Shown here: piece after piece, positions 1 to 11,600 of the stretch | Numbering within the stretch: the stretch's first letter is position 1 | How the letters are laid out: each line of letters starts with the position of its first letter | Source of the DNA: Cryptomeria japonica | Taxonomy: Eukaryota; Streptophyta; Pinopsida; Cupressales; Cupressaceae | DNA: 64,000 nucleotides | Direction: 5' to 3' | Assembly (NCBI RefSeq): GCF_030272615.1 | Contig: NC_081409.1 | Coordinates: forward strand, 474,854,573 to 474,918,572 | Position numbers and translations under genes: made by a program | Notes under the pieces: generated by a model | The model's input: the letters and a program-made list of their open reading frames with translations, nothing else | Told to the model about the DNA's origin: nothing | Databases searched by the model: none

Positions 1-1132
1 TTAAAATTATATATGAAATTTCAAATATTTATATGATAGCCATCATCTTTACATTATAGAACCTTGTTACAATTCACATGAGAGTCGACACAAAAATTAA
101 CAAAATTTCATTGTTTTCATGTCAATGTGCACATATATTAATTTATATATTTACTAGTTTCTTTAATTATATAACTTCAATATCGACCCAGATAATGAAG
201 TTATTAAAGCAATCTTGCATTTTATACTAGAAAGGTGTAGAAGGGAATTCAACACACAATAGCAGCTATACAAATGCTTTATGTCTTTTACAAATTGCTT
301 AGTCACAGTCTCCATTTGGTGATCCTGAGTTCTTGCAGACAATGTAGCAGCTGCAAGATAGGAAACAACCATGTGGTTGTCTTGGCATCGTGTAAATAAC
401 AGTTGAGAAGAATCATTCAACGCTATGTAACTGCTGTACAACTTTCCTCATGGCATGAACAAGAAATTCATTGAAATCATGCAGAAAGGTTAAAGCTTAT
501 TTTTCTATCATAATCAGAAGAAAACTTTATATCCATTTTTCAATCTTTCACCTCCCTTGAGATGCAACTACACCAAGAATTTACATTGGAAAGGTTAAAA
601 CTTAAAAATAAAACATATGCATTGATAGAACAGCTTCACTCGTGCTTTTAAGGTGACCTACTATCTATTTTGTTAATCTTGTTTCCTTGCAGCCAACTTA
701 GCAGTTACTTGCTCTTTATTTAATAGCAAATTATAGGAAGGTTTCTTTGCTTGAGTTTTCTTTAATAGATCATCAAGAGTAGAAACTGCAGGTTCATGTT
801 CATGATCTATGAAACAATCAAAACTGAGTATACCAAAATTGTATAATAATTTTATAAAATTATGTTTTTTAGAGTACTAGGCTGTACAGGATAGTTTGCT
901 GTCCCCTAGTGTTTCCAATTTTTTCCTTTTGTTTTGGGGACGTTGCCTATTTTTTCTGAGGTGAGGGGATGGTAGGGGACATTTCCTGCCGCTTCCCACA
1001 TCCCTGAAATGTTTCCAGTGGGGAAGGTGGTCGAAAAACAAAGGGATGCATCCCTCACGTACACTGTTTGTAATTATTTATTTATTTGGCATTTGACATT
1101 GAATTACCAATCTTTATCACTATCACTTGTGT

Positions 1133-1195
1133 TTTATATATGTATATATATCCATATATATATTTACATATATACACATGTTTATATACATATCA
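1133..1195. repeat. (TA)n-rich microsatellite
   Basis: A run dominated by TATATA, CATATA and ACATATA steps, immediately left of the GAGTCC-rich segment. Simple-sequence DNA. Confidence 0.8.
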
Positions 1196-1372
1196 GAGAT
1201 CCTGGACTTGCCAGGACTCTTTGAGTCCCAAGCCGGGTGACCTTGGGTGAGTCCCACGGGCCCGGACTTGGATTCATCTGAGTCCTGGATGAGTCCAGGG
1301 CCTCGCAGACTTGGCTTGGAGCCGGCGAGTCCTTATGCCTGGACTTGGCCAGACTCAATTTTTTTTTAAATC
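1196..1372. repeat. GAGTCC/GGACTTGG-rich subterminal-like repeat
   Basis: A GC-rich island in AT-rich DNA. It repeats GACTTGG, GAGTCC and GGACTC in both orientations and ends in a T-run. Dense short motifs of this kind resemble the subterminal repeats of plant hAT transposons. A similar patch lies at 50290-50480. With the possible hAT transposase tail just downstream, this may be one end of a degenerate hAT element, but I could not identify terminal inverted repeats or an 8-bp target duplication. Confidence 0.4.
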
Positions 1373-1512
1373 TCAAAAAATAATAAAAACAGATATTTTT
1401 TGACGTTTTCCCCTAAATAATTTTTTTTCTAGGGCATAGCCCCTGAACTCCCACTTTCGGCTCGCGGGGTACATCCCTTCTATCATTGGGTTTTTCTCAC
1501 ATCTAACAACTT

Positions 1513-1809
1513 GTGTGGATCACTAAGGCTATGTATCTTGTCTTTAGTGACGAGGACCTTGATTGGGTCAACCAAGCAAATAGAGAGGCTGAGGTTGTAA
1601 CCATGGCAAAGGAGGAGGTTAGAGCACGAACAGATACACGCACACCCAATGTTGGTGAGGGTGGCATGGAGTCACGAACAGAGACTATGGGTGCTGAATC
1701 ATCCAAGACCTACCTTAGACGCCTTCATAAGGGGGATGCAGGCTCCTTTGAGCCATATACTGAAACTTCCTACTTGTGCTACCCTATCTATATGGTTGAT
1801 AGGAATTGA
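1513..1809 (+). pseudogene. possible hAT transposase C-terminal fragment
   Basis: An open stretch of 98 codons containing the acidic patch DEDLDWVNQANREAEVV, then Ala/Glu/Arg-rich sequence and SSKTYLRRLHKG. From memory this resembles the poorly conserved C-terminal tails of plant hAT transposases (a D-W-V-D-x-A-D-R-E-A-E type motif). No BED zinc finger, DDE-type core or hAT dimerisation domain is present, so it can only be a fragment. The GAGTCC-rich segment 140 bp upstream supports a hAT context. The start codon is just the first ATG and probably not a real translation start. It could also be a chance frame. Confidence 0.35.
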
Positions 1810-2503
1810 GTTCAAACAACAAGGAAAGTCTAACAACTTTGTGCAAAATTTCCAATTAATTTACATGAAGAAGCTGCAGAAGGCTTGCAATCATGCTCAG
1901 CATGTACATGAATACATATTATTTCTATCCTCTTTTCAAATTGTCGGTTAATTTAATTCCAAAGAGGAGAATGTGGTTCTAGGAAATGATTGATTTTTCT
2001 TGTGAGTTCCTTTATTTAATAGGCCATGCAATACAATTATAAAGAGACATCTTTATTGGATTATTCTCTGCCATCAGTCAACCAATACTACCTTTGATGT
2101 AGAAAATAACCATTTAGCCTGTTCACAAATCAAAGGCATATTTTGTTCATAGATTGACGGATTGACCAGTGCACCTACTATTAAGCTTCCACATCAGTTC
2201 TTAATATGCTTGAGGGTTTTTCATCACCATACTTGAAAGTTTTTAGATCTTAACATAAAGGTTGGAATTTGTTCATGTTGTCCGCTTCCACCAAATTTTA
2301 ATTAAATCAGCTAGAATCTGAATTTATATCATCAAATTTTTATGCTGGCTAGTCAGCATTTCTTCTTGATCCATCTTGTGGGTATTTACAATTAACTTTC
2401 TGTTAGAGACTAAATAAACACTATTGATAGGCTTTTGTCAGAACTACTGTATTAAATTTATCTTGCTCGTGAAAATTGCTGAACATGGTTGTAAAAATTG
2501 CAG

Positions 2504-2619
2504 GTGTGCTTTCTGCTCTCGACACATCTTCATCAAGACTATATCTTGATGCTCGCTGTGTGGCATATCAAAAGCCAATGATTGATGGAGGCAAACATGG
2601 TACCAGAGGCAGTGTGCAG
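2504..2619 (+). CDS. E1 exon a: adenylation domain end
   Basis: Acceptor AAAATTGCAG ends at 2503; donor GTATGC starts at 2620. The first two bases complete a codon from an upstream exon; 38 full codons follow, from [18 protein letters not shown] to HGTRGSVQ. This matches the E1 adenylation core, where the usual form is V-x-N-A-L-D-N-x-x-A-R-x-Y-x-D-x-R-C. The usual N-A-L-D-N is S-A-L-D-T here. Confidence 0.9.
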
Positions 2620-5600
2620 GTATGCCAATCTCTTGGACAGGTCAATGGAAAATCCCTTCATGATGCATAAGGGGGTTTTGAACATGAAAGTACAAGTTTT
2701 GTGCATGTATACATAAGCATTCATGATTATAATAGACTTAATTAATTCTGATAAAGTTCAGGACACTGAGTACAATATATATGATGACTGGCCTGCCTCT
2801 TCCATAGATTCCCACAAAGATATTTCTGAGCTGCCTTTAAGAACGCTTCTTGTCAGTAGATTGGATTGCTTAGTAAGATAGTTTGTATATGCATTACCAA
2901 ACTTATTATGTTAGCATTATGTTTTGCAGGTTTTTGTTCCTTTTTGTTCAGAAATGTATGCTTCCACAAGGGATCCTCCGGAACACAGGGAGAGCCCTAT
3001 ATGTACAATTAAGAACTTTCCATATGCAAGTGAACATACTCTACAGTGGGCTGTTGAATTATTTGAGAACCTTTTCAAGCAGCGACCGGATGATGTAAAT
3101 GCTTATCTTTCCAATCGAGATTTCCAGGAGTCACTAAAAATGTCAACAACACCTGCGAGGCACCAGATCCTTGAAATGTTGAGGGACGCTCTTGTCAAAT
3201 ACAAACCATTGAGGTATGACGTTCGGCATGTCTATATTCATTTTGTGCATTAGTACTAGATTCTTTATGATATAATTGCTGCTATTGCTGTGCTTTTGTT
3301 TACTGTTTTTCCAAGATTAAGAATGAAGTGCGATTTTGGAGAAGTGGGATTTAGTAATTTGGGTTTAAACAATTGTTTTATTCAACTTTCTTCACCCTTA
3401 CTATTTTTTTAACGTTGAAAGAAGGTTATTCACATTATCTTGAAAGTTTTGGTGTAATTGGTGTTCTTTGTATCAGAACATTAATAGATTTAACTGTAGT
3501 TTGAATGCATCAAATGCTTAGTACAATTGTTGTGCTTAAAGTGAGTTTTTGTAGTCTATGTTTGCAATAAATGGAGAAATTTTATTCCTTGAAATTCTGC
3601 ATAGGCTAGATGGAATGTAATTTTATTGTGTAGCGTGATGGTATATACCTGACCTACATTTTAGTGTCTATGCTAATAGAAACATTGTGCACTGTACCTT
3701 TTTGCTTTTATCTCTTTTTTTAATACTTCTGTTATATCTCTAAGAGCAGCCTAAAATAAGTTCACCTGTAATTTTCTGTCATTTTTGGAATTATTTCTTC
3801 ATACACCTCTCTAGTTTGCTATCGGCAGTTAATTTTATCTTATTCCTATTTTCATGCTCCATCTCTGCTTGCTGCATTAGTTCTGGCTTTTTAAACAGCA
3901 GGACTGGGCAAGCATGCAATTTTAAAACTACTTTAAGATATTTAATGCTTTTGAGTTTTTTGAAATAGAATTGTTTCTTCATAAGATGTTATCATGGAAA
4001 TTGTTGTTTGCTAATGATCTCTTGAAGTTCATTGTAAACTCTTATAATGTTGCAGAAAAAAATCCCTCCTGGCAGGCTAAAGAAAACTACAATAATTGAA
4101 TGCCACTTACGCCAGTATCAATCTCTGTTCACTCTCTTGCATTTCCCAGATAAGTGGTAGCATACAAACTAGCAATGTAAGGTTTGTATCTATAAAGATA
4201 TATTTGCAATGGTTTCCCACATCAACCAACATCAATTAGCTTAGATATTGGTCACCTATTGGGCATTGCTGCACAGATACACAATATTATGATATCTGAA
4301 ATGATTTCTGGTCCACGTGTCTCCTTGCAAAAACATTAGTGTTCTGTCTATTTGGATCTTAGGATTTGTTTTTTTTAAACTTACTGAACTTGTCCTCCTG
4401 CTTTTTATCGAGCTAGAGGGGTCAGGTGACTTTGCCATTTTTGTCAAAATGTTCTACTTTTTTCCATTCATGTTAATTATCAGTTCTCTTTACATGTACA
4501 TATATATTATTCCCTCTTTATTTTAATGCTTACCAGCTTTAAAAGTATTTGGCTGGGGACAGAGCCTCATCCTTTATGACTCGGAACTTCAAATATACAG
4601 TAGTCACTAGCCTTTTTGTTGATTGTAACTAGGTAGAATGCGGATTCCAATTGCCTTAAGGCAACATTGGAATCCGCCAAGGGCTGGGCCCTTCTCATCC
4701 CACACGCCACTCTTAGGGCTGGGCCCTATACATCACGCACTCCTTAACACCACGCTACTCCTCAATACCACACTACGTGCAAGATAACATACTTACATGA
4801 ATAAGGCCGACCCTATCTAATAAAGGGTTTCGGTTAAAGTGATGCAAATAAATTAAGGGTTATTAATTCATCATAAGCCGACTTGATTAGGAGTGGTTGC
4901 TCTCCTATAAATAAGACATATACCTCTCACAATATCAATAATGCAGTTTTCAAGTAAATGCGAAATATATCCTTCTTGGGTAGCGAACTCCTTTGCAAGC
5001 AGCAGATCACGACGAACTTCATTCATTCATTCATTCATAGGCAGCAGATTATCAGTTAGGTCACAGCGAACTCCATATCTAATTGGTAATCACAGCGAAC
5101 TCCATGTATGTGCAGATCTAATTGGTGATCACAGTGAACTCCATGTATGTGCAGCAGATCTAATTGGTGATCACAAGTTATCATCAAAGACAGGGATCTC
5201 CATTGAAGGCTCAAGCAAAGGACTGTGAACTAGTTGAAAGGTGAATGCACAGCAAGACAAGTCAGAAGGACTGTAAATCATGATCACTGTCAACAAACTA
5301 GCTGTGTAGTCTTCTATATCATCTTCTTTGTGACTGCAACTTCTATACTTCAGATAAGTGTGTAATTGTCAATTGAATCTAAAACCATAATCAGATCTGA
5401 GGATCTTTTTTGGCTGGGTTGTTCCTCCTAGGAGGTTTTCCCAGGGTAACTTTGTCTTGTCTCTTTTGCATTCATTTCTTACTATGCTTAAATCTGAAAA
5501 CCAATAAATCTAATTAACCTAGTTAGAAACAAATTCTGATTTTCTGAGTTTCATCTAATCTGAAAGTACTAAAATTAACATGGTATCAGAGCCAGGTCCA

Positions 5601-8600
5601 GGCTAGGAGCCCCAAGCACACGGGAGGTGTGGCTTAAGGGGGGGTGTTGGTGTTGGAAATAAGCCACACCCGGACCGACGATGGACTGGTCCAAGAGGGG
5701 CCAGTAGCTCAGTGGTAGAGCACTCTAGCAGCGTATGGAAGGTCCTAGGTTCGAGTCCTAGCTGGTCCATGTCTCAACATGGTATCAGAGCTATAGGCTA
5801 GATCAACTTTCAATTTTCAGAATTAGTACTTTTTTATTTCTAGATTGTTGTCTCATTCACAGGTCAGGTTAATGGGGCTGGAAGTTGAAGATAGGCTTGA
5901 TGGAAATATCAGAGATAGGTTCGTACTAACCAGCGATCAGATTTAATCATGTAATTTCAGTCTCTTGTCCTTTCCTTCTTTGATGACATGTTTGTAAATA
6001 TAAGGATCTCTCAATAAGACGAATTTGATAACAATGAAAACATTAAATGAACGAATCTTCTATTTTAGTCCTTGTTAAACCAAATATTATAAGAGGATGC
6101 TTGGTTAATTAAGATTGTTGTTAAGGGCTTATTATTTTGGTTTGCAACTTTATGTAGTGGTTAAGATCTGATTTAAATAAGAGTTGCAGATCTGATTGTG
6201 AAAGGGTGTGTCTCTTGCCAAAGAACATACATGATGAGGAGGTGTGACCTCTCCCTCATATTGAGAGACATAAAGGAAAGAAATCAAAGCATCCAGTGAT
6301 ATCACCTCGGATTGGATTGGATCATAACTATTTTTAAGTTATAGGTAGTAACATCGTTGTTCTAGGTGGTATGCATGGGGATGTGCTTAGTGCATGCTTA
6401 ATATATGATACCTAATAATGATCTTATGCAGAATTTAATAATAATATTAATATGGACTGCAATATGTATGACAGTTATACTTAATTTCATTCATAATACA
6501 TGACAAGTTAGTAAACTTACAGCCTAATACTTGTTACTACTGTCAGTATTTAAGAAAGTTGAGAATGGAGTTGTTTCCAAAGAGGGGCAGTCTAAATCCG
6601 ATCAATAGGATGATTCCCAAGATAGGGTAAGGATCAGCATCCCGTAAACTTTGAGGGTATGGTCCCAAGATAGGGTAAGGGCTTGGAACTGTAAACCTTG
6701 AGGGAGCCTATTGTATCTTGGTCTCTGAGTGCTTTGGTAAAATAGCCATCCCCTTCTTCCTTAGAACTGAAGTAGTAACGTAGGTTGACTCTTGCATTAA
6801 GAATTATGGATGATAAAATTAATTATCTAGTATGATATAATTAGTTCTCTAGTATGGTAAATGAACAATTTACTTATCAATAATTGATAAATTAATTGAA
6901 GTCATAAGTATTTTGAAATAGATTAAATTATGGTTAAAACAGACCTAAACCTAGTAGGGGAAATTTTGTGTATGTGCCTGTCTGTGACCTGATCAATTAA
7001 ATACTAAAATTAAATATGGAAGTATGCCCACATTAAATATCTAGTGCTTAATTGTTCCAATGAGTGAGATCAAAACAAAGAAGAAAAGTTGAACTTCATA
7101 TATTTGTAAAGACATTGCGAACTTGAATATTTCCTCTCTGTTTTGAACTTCGTTTAATTTCTGTGTGCCTTTATCTATGTGCATAAGGGAAAATAAGCCA
7201 GTTACATAAGTATCGCTGCTAATTGAGTAAATGAAGTATTCATTAATGCCATAAATAAGTGAGTTAGGAATTTATTGTTCAATGCTTGTATTTGCTGTTG
7301 GATATCTAGAGGTTGATCTGAAATCCCTTATCAGAATTATTTTATTATATACTGTAGCTTACTAATTGCTATTGATTCATGGAAGTATAGGCTCTCACTA
7401 TCATTGCTTGGTTAGTATCTTCATTGGTAAGTATACTTCTTATAAACATTCTATTATTACTTCCTCACCTATGATCTGATTGAGTTTTGACTATCAATTG
7501 AATGATTCTATAATAGCTACATAAAACTGACTTTTCAGTTGAGTATTTACTATCATGAAGTGTGAAGTATGGTGATGTACAAGTTTTCAAGGTTATGTGT
7601 TACAGGCTGGCTATTTTAATTTGTGTCTTATAAGTATTGTTTCAGCATTCTATGGATCATTGGTTATACTCTTAAAAAGAACGCATCTAACTCATCATGA
7701 ATGTTGTGATCCTCAACCAAGGTCATTTTTATATAACCTCATATAGTAGGTGATGTATGTCGAGGAGCAAGGCCTTACTGACATCAGATATCCATAAGCT
7801 TGGATTGATGTGACTTCAGAGGGAGCTTTGAAGTAAGGCATAAGGATCTTCTCACTCAATTAGAAGAAGTTTGAGGATATGTCCTGATCATAATTACACC
7901 ATGGGTCCAATTCATAAAAGGTGAAGTTGGCATTTCTCATCCTTGTTTATGAATAATTATGATCTATGATGCTTGGCTATCAGTCTGATATTGAGGATTA
8001 AGAGGGAGCCCTATGACCTTCAGTAAAACTTTTGGTATGAAAGAGTATTTGATAAGCCTAGGGTTTTTGTATAGATTCTAACCTGTTCCTTAAAGTATTT
8101 GAAATGTTAATTCTGATGATCAAACTCTGACATAAAGATAGTCTCATGATTTAATATAAGAAAGAATTAGCTCAGAATTGAGATAAAAGATCTAAACCTA
8201 AAATGCATTACTTCTAGGTTAGAAGTGTGGCAAGGATCTAATGAAATTATTCTAAGTCAAGTTTTCTATTGTTGTGTCAGAATTATGGATTATAAACTTA
8301 TATGGAAACTAACTTGAAGAAGTTGAGTATGTCTGCAACCAACTATGATCTTGCAGATTCATCTGAATAGAGGTAGGTTGATTGGCTAGTGCTTCAGCTA
8401 AGCATATTGTTGCAAGCAAGCATATTTTGATGTTTGCAAGACACAATTGATTATGGGCTGAAGCTGCTTAGGTTCAGATTGGTCAAGAAGTGTTACGGAC
8501 AAGGAAAACACTTCAAGCATTCACCCGCTGTGATCTCTTGGACCTACAGGGACAGTCCTCAGTTGCATTAAGTATTATTGTAGCTAAATACATTGTTGCA

Positions 8601-11600
8601 AGTGTTGCATCAAGAGAAGCAGTGTGGTTTCTCAAAATTATTGTTATGCTGTTTTAATTTGTTATCAAAATTGTATAGTGATACTTGACAATTCAGTGTT
8701 TTATGGTAGGACAATCCTGTGTTGCAGATGTTCTCACCAAGTCTCTTGAAGCTTGAGATAGACTTGGAGCTATGGAGAACACCGCTTTGGTTGAGAGCGA
8801 GTCTCAACCTCTGTGATACATTGTGTTGTATCAACCACCCTCTGCGGGAAATGTAAGGTGGTATTGTAAACTTCTCAGGGAGAAGTGTAATTAGTAACCA
8901 TCCTCTGCGGGCAATGTAAGATGGTATTGTAAATGTTAAACCATTTTCTGCGGGCAATGTAAGATGGTATTGTAATCTTCTCAGGGAGAAGTGTAATTGG
9001 TAACCATCCTCTGCGGGCAATGTAAGATGGTATTGTAATCATCTTAGGGAGAAGTATAATTGTTAACCATCCTCTGCGGGCAATGTAAGATGGTAGAAAA
9101 GATCCTCTCCACCCTTTTGCGGGCAATGTAAGGTGGATCCAGTATATGCTTGTGTGCGAGCTGGAAGATTATGTTATGTAGTTCCATTCTATGCTTGTGT
9201 GCAAGATGGAAGACTAAAATATTTCGATTATGTTTATTCCATTCTTTGCTTGTGTGCAAGATGGAGGACTATGTTTTCATTTCATGCTTATGGAGAGCAA
9301 TGATTATGTATCTCCATTCTATGCTTGGGTGCAAGATGGAAGATTATGATGTTACATTCTTCTTTGGGAGAAGACTGAGGTAAAGACAATGTATGATGGA
9401 TATACACGATTGATGGCATGGAAAGAATCCATGATGTGCATGAATAATTGTGCATGTATTCATGACTTGCAAGTGTGCATCCACTCTCCACAGGCAGTAC
9501 AAGATGGATACTATGGGCTACTATTTGTGGCTACTTGTTGTGATCCTCTCTCAGGAATATTTGAAGTTGACAGCTAAGTTCAAATTACAATTTAAACATT
9601 GTATGTATTACTTAGGGCTGGGCCCTAATCTTGTAACCAGGTTGTAAGATTATCTTTCTCCCTAGTTAAGAGGGAGTGTTGATTGTAACTAGGTAGAATG
9701 CGGATTCCAATTGCCTTAAGGCAACATTGGAATCTGCCAAGGGTTGGGCCCTTCTCCTCTCACACGCTACTCTTAGGGCTGGGCCCTTCTCATCCCACAC
9801 GCCACTCTTAGGGCTGGGCCCTATACATCACGCACTCCTTAACACCACGCTACTCCTCAATACCACACTACGTGCAAGATAACATGCTTACATGAATAAG
9901 GCCGACCCTATCTAATAAAGGGTTTCAGTTAAAGTGATGCAAATAAATTAAAGGTTATTAATTCATCATAAGCCGACTTGATTAGGAGTGGTTGCTCTCC
10001 TATAAATAAGACATATACCTCTCACAATATCAATAATGCAGTTTTCAAGTAAATGTGAAATATGTCCTTCTTGGGTAGCGAACTCCTTTGTAAGCAGCAG
10101 ATCATGGCGAACTTCATTCATAGGCAGCAGATTATCAGTTAGGTCACAGCGAACTCCATATCTAATTGGTAATCACAGCGAACTCCATGTATGTGCAGAT
10201 CTAATTGGTGATCACAGTGAACTCCATGTATGTGCAGCAGATCTAATTGGTGATCACAAGTTATCATCAATGACAGGGATCTCCATTGAAGGCTCAAGCA
10301 AAGGACTGTGAACTAGTTGAAAGGTGCATGCACAGCAAGACAAGTTAGAAGGACTGTAAATCATGATCACTGTCAACAAACTAGCTGTGTAGTCTTCTAT
10401 ATCATCTTCCTTGTGACTGCAACTTCTATACTTCAGATAAGTGTGTAATTGTCAATTGAATCTAAAACCATAATCAGATCTGAGGATCTTTTCTGGCTGG
10501 GTTTTTCCTCCTAGGAGGTTTTCCCAGGGTAACTTTGTCTTGTCTCTTTTGCATTCATTTCTTACTATGCTTAAATCTGAAAACCAATAAATCTAATTAA
10601 CCTAGCTAGAAACAAATTCTGATTTTCTGAGTTTCATCTAATCTGAAAGTACTAAAATTAACACTTTTCCTTTATGACTTGAATCTTTAAATTTACAGAA
10701 GTCAATTTTATTTATCTTTTTTGCAATTTTTAATGTGGTACAAAATCTCCTTCAGGACAAACTTTTTTGAGGGCTATTGTGATACACAATTTTTAGCCTT
10801 TGTGAGAGGAATTTCATTTCTTTCTATTTCAATTCCTATCTTAAAAGCTAAGGTGAGTTTTTTTGGGTATTTGGTTGGGGATTTCTCAGTGGAACATCGA
10901 AGTTTACCTGTAAAGGGTTTTGAGGGAGTCTTTTTATTAGGTAAAGGAGCCATTTGCCTCTTCACCTCACCTCGCCTTTTTATAGAATAATAGAAACATC
11001 ATTTAAAAAAGTAGGGAAAATATTATGTAATGGAAACTTCGATCCAATATTGAGATCTGAAAATATGGCTGGAAAGTAGAAGACAGTTTTCTCTTTCCTG
11101 TAAGGGTAAAGGGACTGGTTATCATCCCAGAGCTAGTTTCTCTCTAGTTACAAGCAAGAGATAGCTAATTCTACAACAACTGAGACATGAGCTGCCATGT
11201 CTAGACTTTATACATTTATTAATGAAGGATTAATCATTTCTGGCTCCTGTATCATATCATCCATTGATAGGGATGCACATACCAGGTTTTGGAGCTGATG
11301 TAACGTTTGTACTAGGCTCTCATCTTAATGTTACACAATGGGTTTTAAGCATCTTTAACCTCTCGAGAAAAAAATCGAAGTGTTTCTCTTTCCTCTATAA
11401 TGTCCTATATGTTGTCTTCTTATTGCTTGTTCCTCCAGTCTGTTTTCTTCCTTCCTCAAACAGCGAAACCTTTGTCTTAAAAGAAACAGAGCATAATTTG
11501 TATCTCAAGCTATTGTAAGGCCTGGAAAAATGTTTTCAACATAGAAGAGGTCAGGCGATGGAGTATTTCATTTTGTCTCTTCTGAAGAAGGGCCTGAAAA

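Larger units (their letters stand above)
1..2503. other. E1 intron sequence left of first visible exon
   Basis: No E1 exon is visible before 2504, so this is the end of an intron whose upstream exon lies outside the window. It is AT-rich with no host coding sequence I can support. It contains an AT microsatellite (1133-1195), a GAGTCC-rich segment (1196-1370) and a possible hAT transposase tail (1513-1809), described separately. Confidence 0.6.
5593..5779 (+). mobile_element. TRIM-like unit: internal, polypurine tract and one LTR
   Basis: Reads as the interior (5593-5635), purine tract AAGGGGGGG (5636-5644) and a 135-bp LTR (5645-5779) of a terminal-repeat retrotransposon in miniature. The LTR has TGTTG...CAACA termini and is followed directly by a second primer-binding site. 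There is no left TRIM LTR; the LTR of Copia A stands in its place. The shared 16-bp word AACATGGTATCAGAGC on both sides fits recombination or template switching at the primer-binding sites. Confidence 0.65.
4617..10663 (+). mobile_element. Copia A: decayed Ty1/Copia LTR retrotransposon
   Basis: Two near-identical LTRs (4617-5580 and 9677-10663), both TG...CA, flanked by perfect 5-bp duplications CTTTT (4612-4616 and 10664-10668). A primer-binding site matching initiator tRNA-Met follows the left LTR and a purine tract AAGAGGGAG precedes the right LTR, so the element is on the + strand. The interior is heavily mutated: only the tail of pol (8555-8815) is recognisable, followed by hairpin repeats. 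It is inserted in the E1 intron and contains a TRIM-like insert at the primer-binding site. Confidence 0.92.

Noticed and set aside
5698-5769. Functional tRNA gene (anticodon AGC, Ala)
   Set aside because: Anticodon stem does not pair, position 33 is C instead of T, and it lies inside an LTR-like unit.
10721-10990. 89-codon + strand frame after Copia A
   Set aside because: T-rich intron DNA, no motif; antisense frame equally long.
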